A stretch of 64,000 nucleotides of DNA from DAIDKA01 sp036267975 (GTDB lineage: Bacteria > Pseudomonadota > Gammaproteobacteria > Steroidobacterales > Steroidobacteraceae). Position 1 is the first letter of the stretch; each line of letters begins with the position of its first letter. This document shows positions 33,878 to 42,852 of the stretch, one piece after another. Under the pieces are notes generated by a model, which was not told the DNA's origin, made no database searches, and saw nothing but the letters and a program-made list of their open reading frames with translations. Location of the stretch: positions 1 to 64,000 of the forward strand of contig DATAVA010000002.1 of the NCBI GenBank assembly GCA_036267975.1, read 5' to 3'. A program made the translations under genes and the position numbers.

Positions 33878-35864
33878 TCCGGATCTGAATCCCCTGGCAG
33901 CCGCACCACTGGCCGCGAATTCAGCAAATACCGGCCGCCGTATCGCGGCGGTCGGCGCGTGGTTGGCATTGGCGCTGAGTGTGGCCTTGCCGGCCTGGGG
34001 CGCCGATCCGCAAAGTTACAAGGTGCGGCTGGAGGGAGCGGTCGCCGGCGACATTGCTGCCACGCTCGCCGCGAGCTCCGACCTGGTCAGCCTGCGCAAG
34101 TCAGCGCCGGTCAGTCCCCTGGGGCTGATCCTGCGTGCCCGCGGCGATACGGTGCGACTGAAGACCGTTTTGGAGAGCTACGGTTTCTATCAAAGCGCCG
34201 TGACGGCCACGATTGATGGGGACCCGCTGACCAGTGCCGACCTCGCCGACAAGCTGGCGGCGATGCCGGCTGGCAAGGACGCCACCGTGCTGGTGTCATA
34301 CGTACCGGGCCCGCTCTATCACCTGGGAAAAATCACGCTTGAGGGCGACCTGCCCCCCGCCATGCGTGGCCTGCTGGACCTGCACACCGGACAGCCCGCG
34401 GTCGCGGCCGATGTGATCGGCGCCGGGACGCGACTGCTGCGGGCGCTGCAGGACAAAGGCTACGCATTTGCCAAAGTCGAGGCGCCGGTTGCCTATGAAC
34501 AGCCGGCCGCGCGCGAACTGGACGTGACCTACACGGTGAATACGGGCAAGACTGCGCGCTTCGGTGCGGTGGAGGTCACCGGCCTGCAGCGCATGGAACG
34601 CTCGAGCGTGCTCGCACGGCTCGGCATGCACGCCGGCGAGCCCTACAGCGCAGGGGCGATTGATCAGGCCCGACGCAATCTGCTGGCCATGGGCGTCTTC
34701 GGTACCGTGACGGTCAGCATCGCGAGCGCTCCTGCCCCCGACGGGTCGGTGCCCGTAACTTTTCGTGTGACCGAACGCAAACGTCATCCGGTCAGCTTGA
34801 ATGCCGCCTATTCGAGCGACCTGGGCGGCAGTGCCGGAGTGACCTGGGGAGACCGCAACCTGTTCGGCCATGGCGAGCAGCTCAATCTCACCGCTTCGAT
34901 CATCAATCTGAATGGTAGCGCTGCCAATGGCGCCGGCTACAACACCGGGGCCCAGCTGATCATCCCGGAATTCGCGCGTCCGCAGCAGACGCTGCAGTTC
35001 TCGCTCAATGCCATACAGCAGTCGCTGCTGACGTACGACCAGACGTCCGAAACCGCCGGTGTCACCCTCACGCGCACCCTGTCCAGGATCTGGACCGCCA
35101 GTCTCGGAGTCACCGCCACCGAGGATACGATCCACCAGCCGCAGGAACTCTATGTCCCCAATCTGGATAAGGAGATCTTCTATTACACTCTGTTCGCGAT
35201 TCCGTTAAGCCTGCGCTACGACTCCACCGATCTGTCCTCGCTGTTGCTGGATCCGACCCACGGCATGCGTGCGGCGCTGACCGTGTCGCCGACACTGTCC
35301 CTGGGGCCGCCCAATGCCACGTATGTCATCACCCAGATCCGCGCCTCGGCCTACCTGGACCTGCATGCCTTGTCGTTGACCGCTCCCGGGCGAACGGTCA
35401 TCGCGGTGCGCGGTTTGTACGGTTATGCGCAGGGAGCCAGCGTCACGGGCCTGCCGCCGGATCAGCGCTTCTATGCGGGCGGCAGCGAAACCGTGCGCGG
35501 CTACCAGTTCCAGTCCGTCGGCCCGCAGTTCGCCGACACCTACCCGCCGCCCTCCGGCGCGACCCCCAATCCGAATTTCTCGGAAAACACCCCGGTGGGC
35601 GGCGTCGCCGTCGATGCGGCCGGCATTGAGCTGCGCCAACGGGTCGGGCGCAACTACGGCTTCGCGGTATTTGCCGACGCCGGCCGCGTGGGCCAGACGG
35701 CACTGCCCTTCAGCGGCCAATACGCGATCGGGGCAGGCGCCGGAGTGCGCTACTACACCCCCATCGGACCGCTGCGGCTGGATATCGCATTGCCCCTGCA
35801 CCGCTTGCCGAAGCCAAATGATGATAGCTTCGAGGTGTATATCGGCCTGGGACAATCCTTCTGA
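33780..35864 (+). CDS. tamA: TamA/Omp85-family outer membrane translocation assembly protein
   Basis: Outer-membrane barrel of the translocation and assembly module, which with TamB helps insert outer-membrane proteins and move phospholipids. After a signal-like stretch (RRIAAVGAWLALALSVALPAWGA) come POTRA domains (VLESYGFYQSAVTATIDG; DKGYAFAKVEAPVAY). A 16-strand Bac_surface_Ag barrel follows, with the Omp85 motif VRGY and a terminal Phe (GLGQSF). The open frame begins at 33780 inside the transketolase-like gene. No good ATG sits just before the signal, so the true start (probably a non-ATG codon near 33870-33960) is unresolved. tamB follows with a one-base overlap. Confidence 0.9.
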   Translation: MCIAKDVADYGSRWVTRDSTRPASRPPSKHCCDPDLNPLAAAPLAANSANTGRRIAAVGAWLALALSVALPAWGADPQSYKVRLEGAVAGDIAATLAASSDLVSLRKSAPVSPLGLILRARGDTVRLKTVLESYGFYQSAVTATIDGDPLTSADLADKLAAMPAGKDATVLVSYVPGPLYHLGKITLEGDLPPAMRGLLDLHTGQPAVAADVIGAGTRLLRALQDKGYAFAKVEAPVAYEQPAARELDVTYTVNTGKTARFGAVEVTGLQRMERSSVLARLGMHAGEPYSAGAIDQARRNLLAMGVFGTVTVSIASAPAPDGSVPVTFRVTERKRHPVSLNAAYSSDLGGSAGVTWGDRNLFGHGEQLNLTASIINLNGSAANGAGYNTGAQLIIPEFARPQQTLQFSLNAIQQSLLTYDQTSETAGVTLTRTLSRIWTASLGVTATEDTIHQPQELYVPNLDKEIFYYTLFAIPLSLRYDSTDLSSLLLDPTHGMRAALTVSPTLSLGPPNATYVITQIRASAYLDLHALSLTAPGRTVIAVRGLYGYAQGASVTGLPPDQRFYAGGSETVRGYQFQSVGPQFADTYPPPSGATPNPNFSENTPVGGVAVDAAGIELRQRVGRNYGFAVFADAGRVGQTALPFSGQYAIGAGAGVRYYTPIGPLRLDIALPLHRLPKPNDDSFEVYIGLGQSF

Positions 35865-38800
35865 TGAACCGCAGGTCGCGCATTGCACTGATCGTTGCGG
35901 CGGTGCCGGTGGGGCTGCTCGCGCTGCTGTGGGGCGGGCTGATGACGCTGGGCAACACCGTATGGGGCCGGCAGCACATCGAGTCGCTGGTGGCCGATCT
36001 CACCAGCAACCATGTGCGCCTGCAGGGTCTGGGCGGTGAACTGCCGGATCGGCTCACGCTGCAGAAACTGGAACTGGCGGACGCTCACGGCATCTGGCTC
36101 ACGGCGCAGAATCTTGAGGCGGTGTGGGATCCGTGGGCGCTGCTGGAGCGGCGGGTGGCAGTGCACAGCGCGCATGCGCAGCGCATCGACTGGTCGCGGC
36201 TGCCGGTGTCTGCTGCGCACTCCACGCACGGCTCCGGTATGCCGGACATCGATGTTCACGAGGCGACGGTCGACTCGGCCACGCTCAGTGCTGCGCTTGC
36301 CGGCACGGCGGCCACCTTGAACCTGCACGCCAGCGCACACCTGCGCAGTCTCAGCGACATGCAACTGGCCTTTGCGGCGACGCGTCTGGACGCGGCCGGC
36401 ACCTATTCGCTGCAGCTGGCGTTCGATCGCAGGCGCATGGATGGCGTGTTCCACCTGCGGGAACCGCGGCACGGTCCGCTCGCCGGCCTGGTGGGAGTTC
36501 CCGGTATCGGTGAGGTGGTGGTGTCGGGCGAGCTCACGGGCCCGCGCCGCTCGGAACACATCAATCTGCACGCCGACCTCGGCGATCTGCACGCGCATGC
36601 GACGGGTGTCGCCAACCTCGTCAACGCGTCCGTGACCCTGGAATTTGCGGCCGATGCCAGCGCGATGGCGCCGCGCGCGGATCTGTCCTGGCAGCAACTG
36701 CATGTGCGCGGCAACTGGCAAGGCACGCTGGCCACGGCCATGGCGTCGGGGGATGTCGATGCGCTGGCTCTACAGTTGCCGGGCCATGTGAAGATCGCGG
36801 CGCTCAAAGCCGCTGTTGCCGCACACGGCGGCGATCTGAGCGTTCATGGGCGGATCGATGGCGCCACGGCACCGGGCGTGCCCAGCGGCTTGTTCACCGC
36901 CGCGCCGCTGATGGCGCAGGGTTCGATCCAGCTGGCCCAGGCAACGCGTCCCTTTGACCTGCGTGTCTCACACCCGAGCCTGAACGTGCACGCGCAGGGG
37001 CAGGCGGCCGGCACTGCCGCGGTCACCGCCGATATCGACACGCCCAACGTGGCCCCGTTGCTGCAGGCGTTGCAACTGGGCCTGAATGGGCCGCTGCGCC
37101 TGCATGCCACGGCCCAACGCGACGGCAGCGAGGTCAGGCTGCGCGTGACGGCGAACGGGAACCTGGACTCCACGCAGGCCACCCTGCATGGCTGGCTGCG
37201 CGGGCCTGAGAGCGCGGATATCCGCGCCACCTATCAACCGTCCGGTGTGACGATCGCGGATTCGACGATCATCAACAAGGCACTGAGCCTGACCGCCTCC
37301 GGGCGCTTGACTGCGCCAGCACGCACGGATGCACCGTGGGCCGTGGCCGCGAAAACCCGCGCCACAGTCGCGGACCTGTCGATCCTGCTGCCCTCGCTGT
37401 CCGGGCAGGCCAGTGTGCGTGCGGACCTGAGCGGCAGCACTGCCGCAATGCGCACGGCCGGTGATATGGTGGCGACACTGGCGGTGCACGGCTCTGCGGC
37501 CGGCACGGTACGCGGCAGCTTCGATGTGAGCGGCCTGCCGCATGCGCCGCAGGCCCAGATCAGTGTGCGCGGATCACTGGCCGCCCAACCGGTGACCCTG
37601 CAGGCACGGGTGCAGGTGCATCCCGGAGAATCCATTCACATCGAGCTGCCGAAAGCCGACTGGCAGAGTCTGCACGCGCAGGGAGATCTCACGTTCGGAC
37701 TGCAGGATCTGGATCGTTCCCAGGGCCAGCTCAAATGGGCGTTCGCGAATCTGTCGGACCTGAACGCGCTCTTGGGCCAGCATCTTGCGGGCCAGCTCTC
37801 CGGTGCTTTGAGCCTGGTCCCGGCCAATGAGGGCGGGGTCGCCAATACCACCTTGCAGATCAGCGGTGATGGCCTGCAGGTCGGCGCGCAGAAATTCACG
37901 GCCACCTTGAGCGGCAGTGGCCCACTGCATGCCTTGCAGCTCACGCTTGCGGCGCAGGCACAGATACTGGGCATGCCTGCAACTCTCAAGGCGCAGGGCG
38001 CGTTGCAGGCCAAGCAACACAGCCTGAGCGTGACGGCGGCGAACGCGACGGTGTACGCGGTCGATCTGCAACTGGAACAGCCCGCGCTGGTGGATTTCAC
38101 GCAGGGCCTGGCGATTTCCGGATTGCACATCCGCGCCGCCGACGCGCACCTTCAGGCGCAGGGCGCGGTGCTGCCGCAATTGCATGTCGACGCGGAGTTC
38201 ACGGATGCGACGCCGGGGCTCGTGGATGCGATCCTGCCCGGCTATCTGGAGTCAGGCACGCTCAAAGCCACGGTGCAGCTGCAGGGAACGCTCGCGCATC
38301 CGCTTGGCCAGGTGCGCTTCACCGGAACGGACCTGCGCGCGCCGGGCGATGCGGGCAGCCTGCCGCCCCTGCAGTTATCCGCCACCGCGGACCTGGCCAA
38401 TGACGGCGCCAAAATCGCGCTGCACTCATCGGCCGGTGACGCCACGCACATGAGCGTTGAGGGCTCCATTCCCTGGCGCGGACCGCTGGCCGTCACGGCC
38501 AACGGCAATGTCGACCTCGCGCGTTTTAATCCCCTGCTCGAGAGTGGTGGACGGCGCATCAGCGGCAAGGTCGATGTCAATGCGCAGGTGGCCGGAACGC
38601 TCGACATGCCGACGGTGAAGGGCTCGGTGCAATTGCACCAAGGTACCGTCCACGACTATCGGCACGGCATCGATCTCACCGAAATCGAGGGCGTGCTGGA
38701 GGGAACGCAAAACGAACTGCGCATCACCCAGCTGACGGGACACGCGGCGGCGGGAACCGTCGCGGTCACCGGAACGCTCGGCCTGTTGCAGGGAGGCTGG

Positions 38801-39811
38801 CCGGTGGACCTGCGGCTCACGGCACGCAACGCCCAACCCTTCGCCAGCAGTATCGTCTCCGGCACCGTCAATGCGGATCTGTCGCTGACCGGCACCGCGC
38901 TGCACGAACTCACGCTCGCCGGCAGCGTGGTGGTGAATCGCGCGACGGTGGAAATTCCGAACAGCTTTCCGCCTAACGTCGCGGTGCTGGATGTGCGGCG
39001 GCCCGGGCAGGTGGTGACACCGCCGGCCAGCGGCCCGGTGATCAACATCAATGTGACCGTGAATGCACCGCGCCAGATCCTGGTTCGCGGTCGCGGGTTG
39101 GAGGCCGAACTGGGCGGCCGCGTGCAGATCGGCGGCACCGCGCGCGCACCGGCCATCGATGGCGGCTTCGAGATGCAGCGCGGCCTGTTCACGCTCGCGG
39201 GCAGTCGCCTCAATTTCTCCTCCGGACGCGTCAGCTTCACCGGCGCCGACATCACCGGCAAGATCGACCCGACCCTGGACTTCACCGCCCAGACCACCGC
39301 GCTGGACACCACGGTGACGCTGCGCATCACCGGCGTCGCCGATGCGCCGCAGTTCGAGCTCACGAGCGTCCCGCAGTTGCCCCAGGATGAAATCCTCGCC
39401 CGCCTGCTGTTCGGCGAAAGCGCAGGCCAGCTCACCGCGCTGCAGGCCGCGCAGATCGGCGCCGCACTGGTGACCCTCACCGGAGTCGGTACCGGTTTGA
39501 ATCCGCTGGTGGAAATCCAGAAGCATCTGGGGCTGGACCGGCTGGCGGTGGGCAGCAATGACACCGGCATTCCGGGCAGTACCCAGAACAATGGCGCAAC
39601 CATCGAAGCGGGACGCTACGTGACGAACCGCATTTTCCTTGACGTCAAACAGAACACCACCGGTACCACGCAGCTGCAGGTGGACGTGGACCTGACGAGC
39701 AAGCTGAAACTTCAAACCCGCGTTGGTACGGGTACCGCCACGGTGCAGGGCACCACACCGGATAACGATCCGGGCAGCAGCGTGGGATTATCGTACCGGT
39801 TTGAATACTGA
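35864..39811 (+). CDS. tamB: Translocation and assembly module inner-membrane protein TamB
   Basis: A 1315-residue AsmA/TamB-type lipid-bridge protein (E. coli TamB is about 1259). It has an N-terminal membrane helix (about residues 6-28, IALIVAAVPVGLLALLWGG), then a very long repetitive beta-helix of taco type. The C-terminal DUF490 domain contains FEMQRGLFTLAGSRLNFSSGRVSFTG near residue 1100, VPQLPQDEILARLLFG near residue 1170 and a last strand ending in YRFEY. Its ATG shares one base with the tamA stop, the classical tamAB arrangement. Confidence 0.96.
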   Translation: MNRRSRIALIVAAVPVGLLALLWGGLMTLGNTVWGRQHIESLVADLTSNHVRLQGLGGELPDRLTLQKLELADAHGIWLTAQNLEAVWDPWALLERRVAVHSAHAQRIDWSRLPVSAAHSTHGSGMPDIDVHEATVDSATLSAALAGTAATLNLHASAHLRSLSDMQLAFAATRLDAAGTYSLQLAFDRRRMDGVFHLREPRHGPLAGLVGVPGIGEVVVSGELTGPRRSEHINLHADLGDLHAHATGVANLVNASVTLEFAADASAMAPRADLSWQQLHVRGNWQGTLATAMASGDVDALALQLPGHVKIAALKAAVAAHGGDLSVHGRIDGATAPGVPSGLFTAAPLMAQGSIQLAQATRPFDLRVSHPSLNVHAQGQAAGTAAVTADIDTPNVAPLLQALQLGLNGPLRLHATAQRDGSEVRLRVTANGNLDSTQATLHGWLRGPESADIRATYQPSGVTIADSTIINKALSLTASGRLTAPARTDAPWAVAAKTRATVADLSILLPSLSGQASVRADLSGSTAAMRTAGDMVATLAVHGSAAGTVRGSFDVSGLPHAPQAQISVRGSLAAQPVTLQARVQVHPGESIHIELPKADWQSLHAQGDLTFGLQDLDRSQGQLKWAFANLSDLNALLGQHLAGQLSGALSLVPANEGGVANTTLQISGDGLQVGAQKFTATLSGSGPLHALQLTLAAQAQILGMPATLKAQGALQAKQHSLSVTAANATVYAVDLQLEQPALVDFTQGLAISGLHIRAADAHLQAQGAVLPQLHVDAEFTDATPGLVDAILPGYLESGTLKATVQLQGTLAHPLGQVRFTGTDLRAPGDAGSLPPLQLSATADLANDGAKIALHSSAGDATHMSVEGSIPWRGPLAVTANGNVDLARFNPLLESGGRRISGKVDVNAQVAGTLDMPTVKGSVQLHQGTVHDYRHGIDLTEIEGVLEGTQNELRITQLTGHAAAGTVAVTGTLGLLQGGWPVDLRLTARNAQPFASSIVSGTVNADLSLTGTALHELTLAGSVVVNRATVEIPNSFPPNVAVLDVRRPGQVVTPPASGPVININVTVNAPRQILVRGRGLEAELGGRVQIGGTARAPAIDGGFEMQRGLFTLAGSRLNFSSGRVSFTGADITGKIDPTLDFTAQTTALDTTVTLRITGVADAPQFELTSVPQLPQDEILARLLFGESAGQLTALQAAQIGAALVTLTGVGTGLNPLVEIQKHLGLDRLAVGSNDTGIPGSTQNNGATIEAGRYVTNRIFLDVKQNTTGTTQLQVDVDLTSKLKLQTRVGTGTATVQGTTPDNDPGSSVGLSYRFEY

Positions 39812-40633
39812 GCGGGCCAGTACCCCGTCCAGTGCGCGGCGCGTCTGAAAGCCGCTGTGCTGCAGGCGTCGCAGCACCTCGCCGGCTACGTCGCGACCGC
39901 TGCTGAGCCGGTTGGGAGCGCCCGTGTAGTGAAACAGCGCACCGCCCGGCCGCAGCACGCGCGCGAGCTGCTGATAGAAGCTGCGCGCGTAGAGTTCACC
40001 GGCAATGCCGAACCGTGGCGGGTCGTGCAGCACCACATCGAAACTGGCGTCGCCCAGCGTATCGATATGCTCCTCGATGCCGACATTGAGCACCTCGAGC
40101 ACCGCATCGGGATGTGGCGACCACGGATTCAGGCCGCGCAGCCACAGGACGGTCGCATTCTTCTCGCACGAGAGGATGCGGGTGGCGCCGAGTCGGCGAC
40201 ACCACGCGGCGAAGTAGCCGAGCCCACCGCAGGTATCCAGTACCCGGCGCTCGCGCACGCCCACCAGTTCGACCTTGCGGCGCGCATCCTCGAACGGAGA
40301 CACCTTGGCCGTTGGTAGCATCTTGATGCCGTCGATCTCAAAGGTCGGCGCGCCCCAGTGCGTGGGCACGAGCTTGATGAGCGAGCCGGCGTACAGCGAC
40401 ACGGGTGTAAAACCGTTGCCGTCCCAGTGATAGATCGTCCGCTGCTTCAGCGGCGCCGGCCAGGAGTATTGCGAGTCGCTCCAGGTGAAGCCCTGCGCTG
40501 TCAGCGCAACGGGGCGCACCGACACTCCAAGGTCCAAGGAGCACTCGCACTGCGTGGCACCGTCGCGCAGTGCCAGCAGCATCACCGCCAGCGTGTCGGC
40601 CGTCAGCAGCGGGCCACGACCCGCCTGCGTCAA
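39788..40633 (-). CDS. Class I SAM-dependent methyltransferase-like protein
   Basis: 281 residues. The second half is a Rossmann methyltransferase: motif I DTCGGLGYFAAW near residue 134, acidic loop SCEKNATV, and motif IV HDPPRFG near residue 208, followed by RVLRPGGALFHYTG. The N-terminal 125 residues are an extra beta-rich domain (WDGNGFTPVSLYAGSLIKL). The DPPRF motif and extra domain resemble archaeal-type predicted RNA methyltransferases. The start overlaps the dsbA stop by four bases. Substrate unknown; the 3' end overlaps tamB by 24 bases. Confidence 0.8.
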   Translation of the reverse strand: MTQAGRGPLLTADTLAVMLLALRDGATQCECSLDLGVSVRPVALTAQGFTWSDSQYSWPAPLKQRTIYHWDGNGFTPVSLYAGSLIKLVPTHWGAPTFEIDGIKMLPTAKVSPFEDARRKVELVGVRERRVLDTCGGLGYFAAWCRRLGATRILSCEKNATVLWLRGLNPWSPHPDAVLEVLNVGIEEHIDTLGDASFDVVLHDPPRFGIAGELYARSFYQQLARVLRPGGALFHYTGAPNRLSSGRDVAGEVLRRLQHSGFQTRRALDGVLARSVFKPVR

Positions 40634-41307
40634 TGAGATTCCTTCGCGACCAGATATTTCACCAACTGCAGCACCTGTGTCGCGCCACCGGCCGATTCGG
40701 TATTGAGACGGTACTTGCCGTTGACGACGATGGTCGGCGTGGAATCGACCTGACCGTGCAGAATGTAGGCATCGTCGGCCTTCATCTTCACGTCCACCGT
40801 GAAGGACTGACTGACGGCGAGGAACTTGGCGACCGGAGTACCCGTCAGCTTGTTGTAGATCCTCGCGGCATCCTCGATCGTGGGTGCGGGGTTCTTGATG
40901 CGGTTGGTCTGCTGGTCGACCACCGCCAGTTCGCCGCTCTTCCAGATGGCGTCGAAGATGCCGTTGTGCGCGCGATCCGCGATCCCCAACGCTTCGGCCG
41001 TGACGTAGGCACGCTGAAACATCGGCCAGTCCTCAGCCGGATTGAACGAGGCCGGAACCAGCGTGAACACGACGTTCGGCGGCAGTTCCGCCTTCAGCTG
41101 CTTGATCACGGGCTGAAACTCGGCGCAATGCGGGCAGGCGTAGGAGAACACTTCGGTGACCTCGATCTTGCCTGCCGGAACGCTGGTATGCAGCGGCGGA
41201 TTGATGAGGAAGTAGTTCTTGCCCTCGGTCCATGGCGTCTGGGTCGACGCCACCAAGGGAATTGCCGTCAGGGCGAACGTCATGAGCAGGGCAAGCGGAC
41301 GAATCAT
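40630..41307 (-). CDS. dsbA: Thiol:disulfide interchange protein DsbA
   Basis: A 225-residue periplasmic oxidase with a Sec signal (MIRPLALLMTFALTAIPLVA). The thioredoxin-fold active site CPHC sits in VFSYACPHCAEF, and the cis-Pro loop (DSTPTIVVNGKY) lies near residue 190. It introduces disulfides into exported proteins. The start at 41307 gives a proper signal and overlaps the ROK-kinase stop by four bases. The gene also overlaps the downstream methyltransferase start, so all three are translationally coupled. Confidence 0.95.
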   Translation of the reverse strand: MIRPLALLMTFALTAIPLVASTQTPWTEGKNYFLINPPLHTSVPAGKIEVTEVFSYACPHCAEFQPVIKQLKAELPPNVVFTLVPASFNPAEDWPMFQRAYVTAEALGIADRAHNGIFDAIWKSGELAVVDQQTNRIKNPAPTIEDAARIYNKLTGTPVAKFLAVSQSFTVDVKMKADDAYILHGQVDSTPTIVVNGKYRLNTESAGGATQVLQLVKYLVAKESH

Positions 41308-42056
41308 GATTTTGGATTTCCTTTGCGGGATTTGCGCTCGAGCATTTTCGGGTCCGGGTCCGTGGTCCAGCACTTTTCAGTCCACAGCTTGAAGCCGCCG
41401 ACGAAGGCATTGGCATTGTGGCCGGCGCGCACTCGCGGCGGCAGTTTCTTCAGCTTCGCGACATTGCCGCCGCCGAGCACGACGTAGTCCACTTCAAACG
41501 CCGCGCTCAGCCGATCCACGACATCCAATACGGCGCGCCGCCAGCGTTTCTTGCCCAGGCGCTCGAGTCCGGGGATGCCCAGGTAGTCCTCGTAGGTCTG
41601 GCCCTTGCGATAGGGCAGGTGGCCGAGTTCCATCGGCTCGAGGACGCCACTGAGGATCAGCGCCGAGCCCAGGCCCGTCCCCAGGCCGAGGAACAGCATG
41701 CGGCCGCCCTCGTAGCTGCCGATGGCCTGCATCGCCGCATCATTGACGATGCGCACCGGCTTACCGAAGGCCGCCGCGTAATCAAAGCCCACCCAACCCT
41801 TGCCGAGATGATGCGGTTCGATGAGCGGTCGTCCATGCCACACCACCCCCGGGTAACCGATGGCGACGGCATCGAAACTCCAACCCTGCGCCAGGACGCG
41901 GACCGCCTTGACCATCTGCCGCGGGGTCATTTTCGGATTCGCATCGACACGCCGTGCACCGTCCTGCCCTGCCGGCAGGTCCGACAGCAGCACTTTGACA
42001 TGGGATCCGCCGACATCGACTGTCAGGATTCGTTTCGGGTGCGGTGGATTCTTCAT
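41304..42056 (-). CDS. ROK-family kinase, polyphosphate-glucokinase-like
   Basis: A 250-residue sugar kinase. The phosphate-1 motif DVGGSHVK is near residue 14, followed by VAIGYPGVV, the Asp-containing NDAAMQA near residue 103, GLGTGLGSA and MELGHLPYRKG. The C-terminus is short and basic. These features match polyphosphate/ATP glucokinases (PpgK) of the ROK family. ATG 42056 follows an unconserved frame extension through the tRNA-Leu remnant, so it is taken as the start. It is the first gene of the kinase-dsbA-methyltransferase unit. Confidence 0.86.
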   Translation of the reverse strand: MKNPPHPKRILTVDVGGSHVKVLLSDLPAGQDGARRVDANPKMTPRQMVKAVRVLAQGWSFDAVAIGYPGVVWHGRPLIEPHHLGKGWVGFDYAAAFGKPVRIVNDAAMQAIGSYEGGRMLFLGLGTGLGSALILSGVLEPMELGHLPYRKGQTYEDYLGIPGLERLGKKRWRRAVLDVVDRLSAAFEVDYVVLGGGNVAKLKKLPPRVRAGHNANAFVGGFKLWTEKCWTTDPDPKMLERKSRKGNPKS

Positions 42057-42077
42057 GCGTGGCTTCTTTGTTTGCAG

Positions 42078-42140
42078 TGGTGCCGGAGCCGGAATCAAAC
42101 CGGCACGGAGTTGCCCCCGAGGGATTTTAAGTCCTTTGAC
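42078..42140 (-). pseudogene. 3' fragment of a tRNA-Leu(UAA) gene
   Basis: Read on the minus strand, this holds the anticodon region GGACTTAAAATCCCT, a long variable arm (CGGGGGCAACTCCG), a T arm (GCCGGTTTGATTCCGGC), the 3' acceptor strand CTCCGGC and encoded ACCA. The matching 5' half (GCCGGAG, D arm) is absent: homology stops at about the anticodon stem, with a weak 5' side (AAGGA). A 60-base 3' tRNA piece is the shape left at one end of an island that used the tRNA gene as its attachment site. It differs in arms and acceptor from the intact tRNA-Leu(UAA) 0.7 kb away. Confidence 0.8.
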
Positions 42141-42340
42141 TTTGGTCAAGAAAACCAAAACTCCCATATAACCAGAGGGTTGGCCGCCTTAGGCGACTAG
42201 TGCCGTGTGCAACTCCTGTACTCGGACGCAATCCTAGGCTAAACGGAAGGTGCTGGGGAGCAGGGCGATGCGCCCGAACCACGCCCCGGTATCGGCGCTG
42301 GAGCAGGAAGGGAAATTCTGTCACTTAAGGTAAGGGATCG

Positions 42341-42760
42341 ATGGAAATAGTAAACAGCCGTGAGGCACTTCTCGTACGCAAGTCTGACTTGGCTCAATCG
42401 CGCTTTTCGGACGCCAAGCTTTCGCTGTCCAGTTTTGACGATGTCGATATGCAGGGATCGACGTTTACCAATATCAATCTTGGCAAAGCCAGTTTCATAG
42501 ACGTCAATCTGAGTAACGTTTCCATCAAAAACGCCAACCTTACCGATATGAAGATCAATGACGCCAAGGCTCCACTGTCCAGTTTTGACGATGTGAATAT
42601 GCAAGGATCGACGTTTACCAATATCAATCTTGGCAACGCCAGTTTCATAGACGTCGATCTGAGTAACGTCTCCATCAAAAACGCCAACCTTACCGGTATG
42701 ACGATCAATGATGTGTTGGTGTCCGAACTGATCCGTGTGTACGAGAAGCATTCAAAGTGA
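42341..42760 (+). CDS. Pentapeptide-repeat protein with internal duplication
   Basis: 139 residues composed of A(N/D)LXX-like pentapeptides (for example INLGKASFIDVNLSNVSIKNANL), predicted to fold as a right-handed quadrilateral beta-helix. There are two nearly identical 50-residue blocks starting near residues 29 and 79, then a short charged tail. One 60-base line in the gene is 43% GC against over 70% in nearby ccmA, indicating foreign origin. It lies between the tRNA-Leu fragment and the intron-bearing tRNA-Leu. Some pentapeptide proteins mimic DNA and protect gyrase, but nothing here shows that role. Confidence 0.82.
   Translation: MEIVNSREALLVRKSDLAQSRFSDAKLSLSSFDDVDMQGSTFTNINLGKASFIDVNLSNVSIKNANLTDMKINDAKAPLSSFDDVNMQGSTFTNINLGNASFIDVDLSNVSIKNANLTGMTINDVLVSELIRVYEKHSK
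42425..42712 (+). repeat. Tandem 150-base duplication inside the pentapeptide gene
   Basis: CTGTCCAGTTTTGACGATGT begins both copies (42425 and 42575), exactly 150 bases apart. The two copies run parallel for about 138 bases with roughly eight differences by eye, several of them synonymous. The 50-codon period keeps the frame. Confidence 0.9.
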
Positions 42761-42828
42761 GTGCCGTCGCAAATGCAAACCGGGTGTCTATCCATGCCGG
42801 GTGCGAGCTCCGGTAAGGCCGACGGCAC
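42761..42828. repeat. Perfect 9-base inverted repeat with 50-base spacer
   Basis: GTGCCGTCG directly after the pentapeptide stop codon and CGACGGCAC 50 bases on are exact reverse complements. No T run follows, so an intrinsic terminator is unlikely. It lies just before the intron-bearing tRNA-Leu and could be a regulator site or an edge of the inserted segment. Confidence 0.6.
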
Positions 42829-42852
42829 GCAGAACGGGTAAGCTAAGCTGGT

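Noticed and set aside
38426..39715. Antisense open frame of 429 codons inside tamB
   Set aside because: Typical high-GC shadow frame; the sense strand has clear TamB motifs, and the antisense product is low-complexity, His/Arg/Gln-rich.
42056..42167. N-terminal extension of the ROK kinase
   Set aside because: The extra codons would be encoded by the tRNA-Leu fragment and have no conservation; the ATG at 42056 starts just before the kinase motif.
42425..42712. Direct repeats as a CRISPR array
   Set aside because: The period is 150 bases, the repeat fills nearly the whole period with no unique spacer, and it is coding and in frame.
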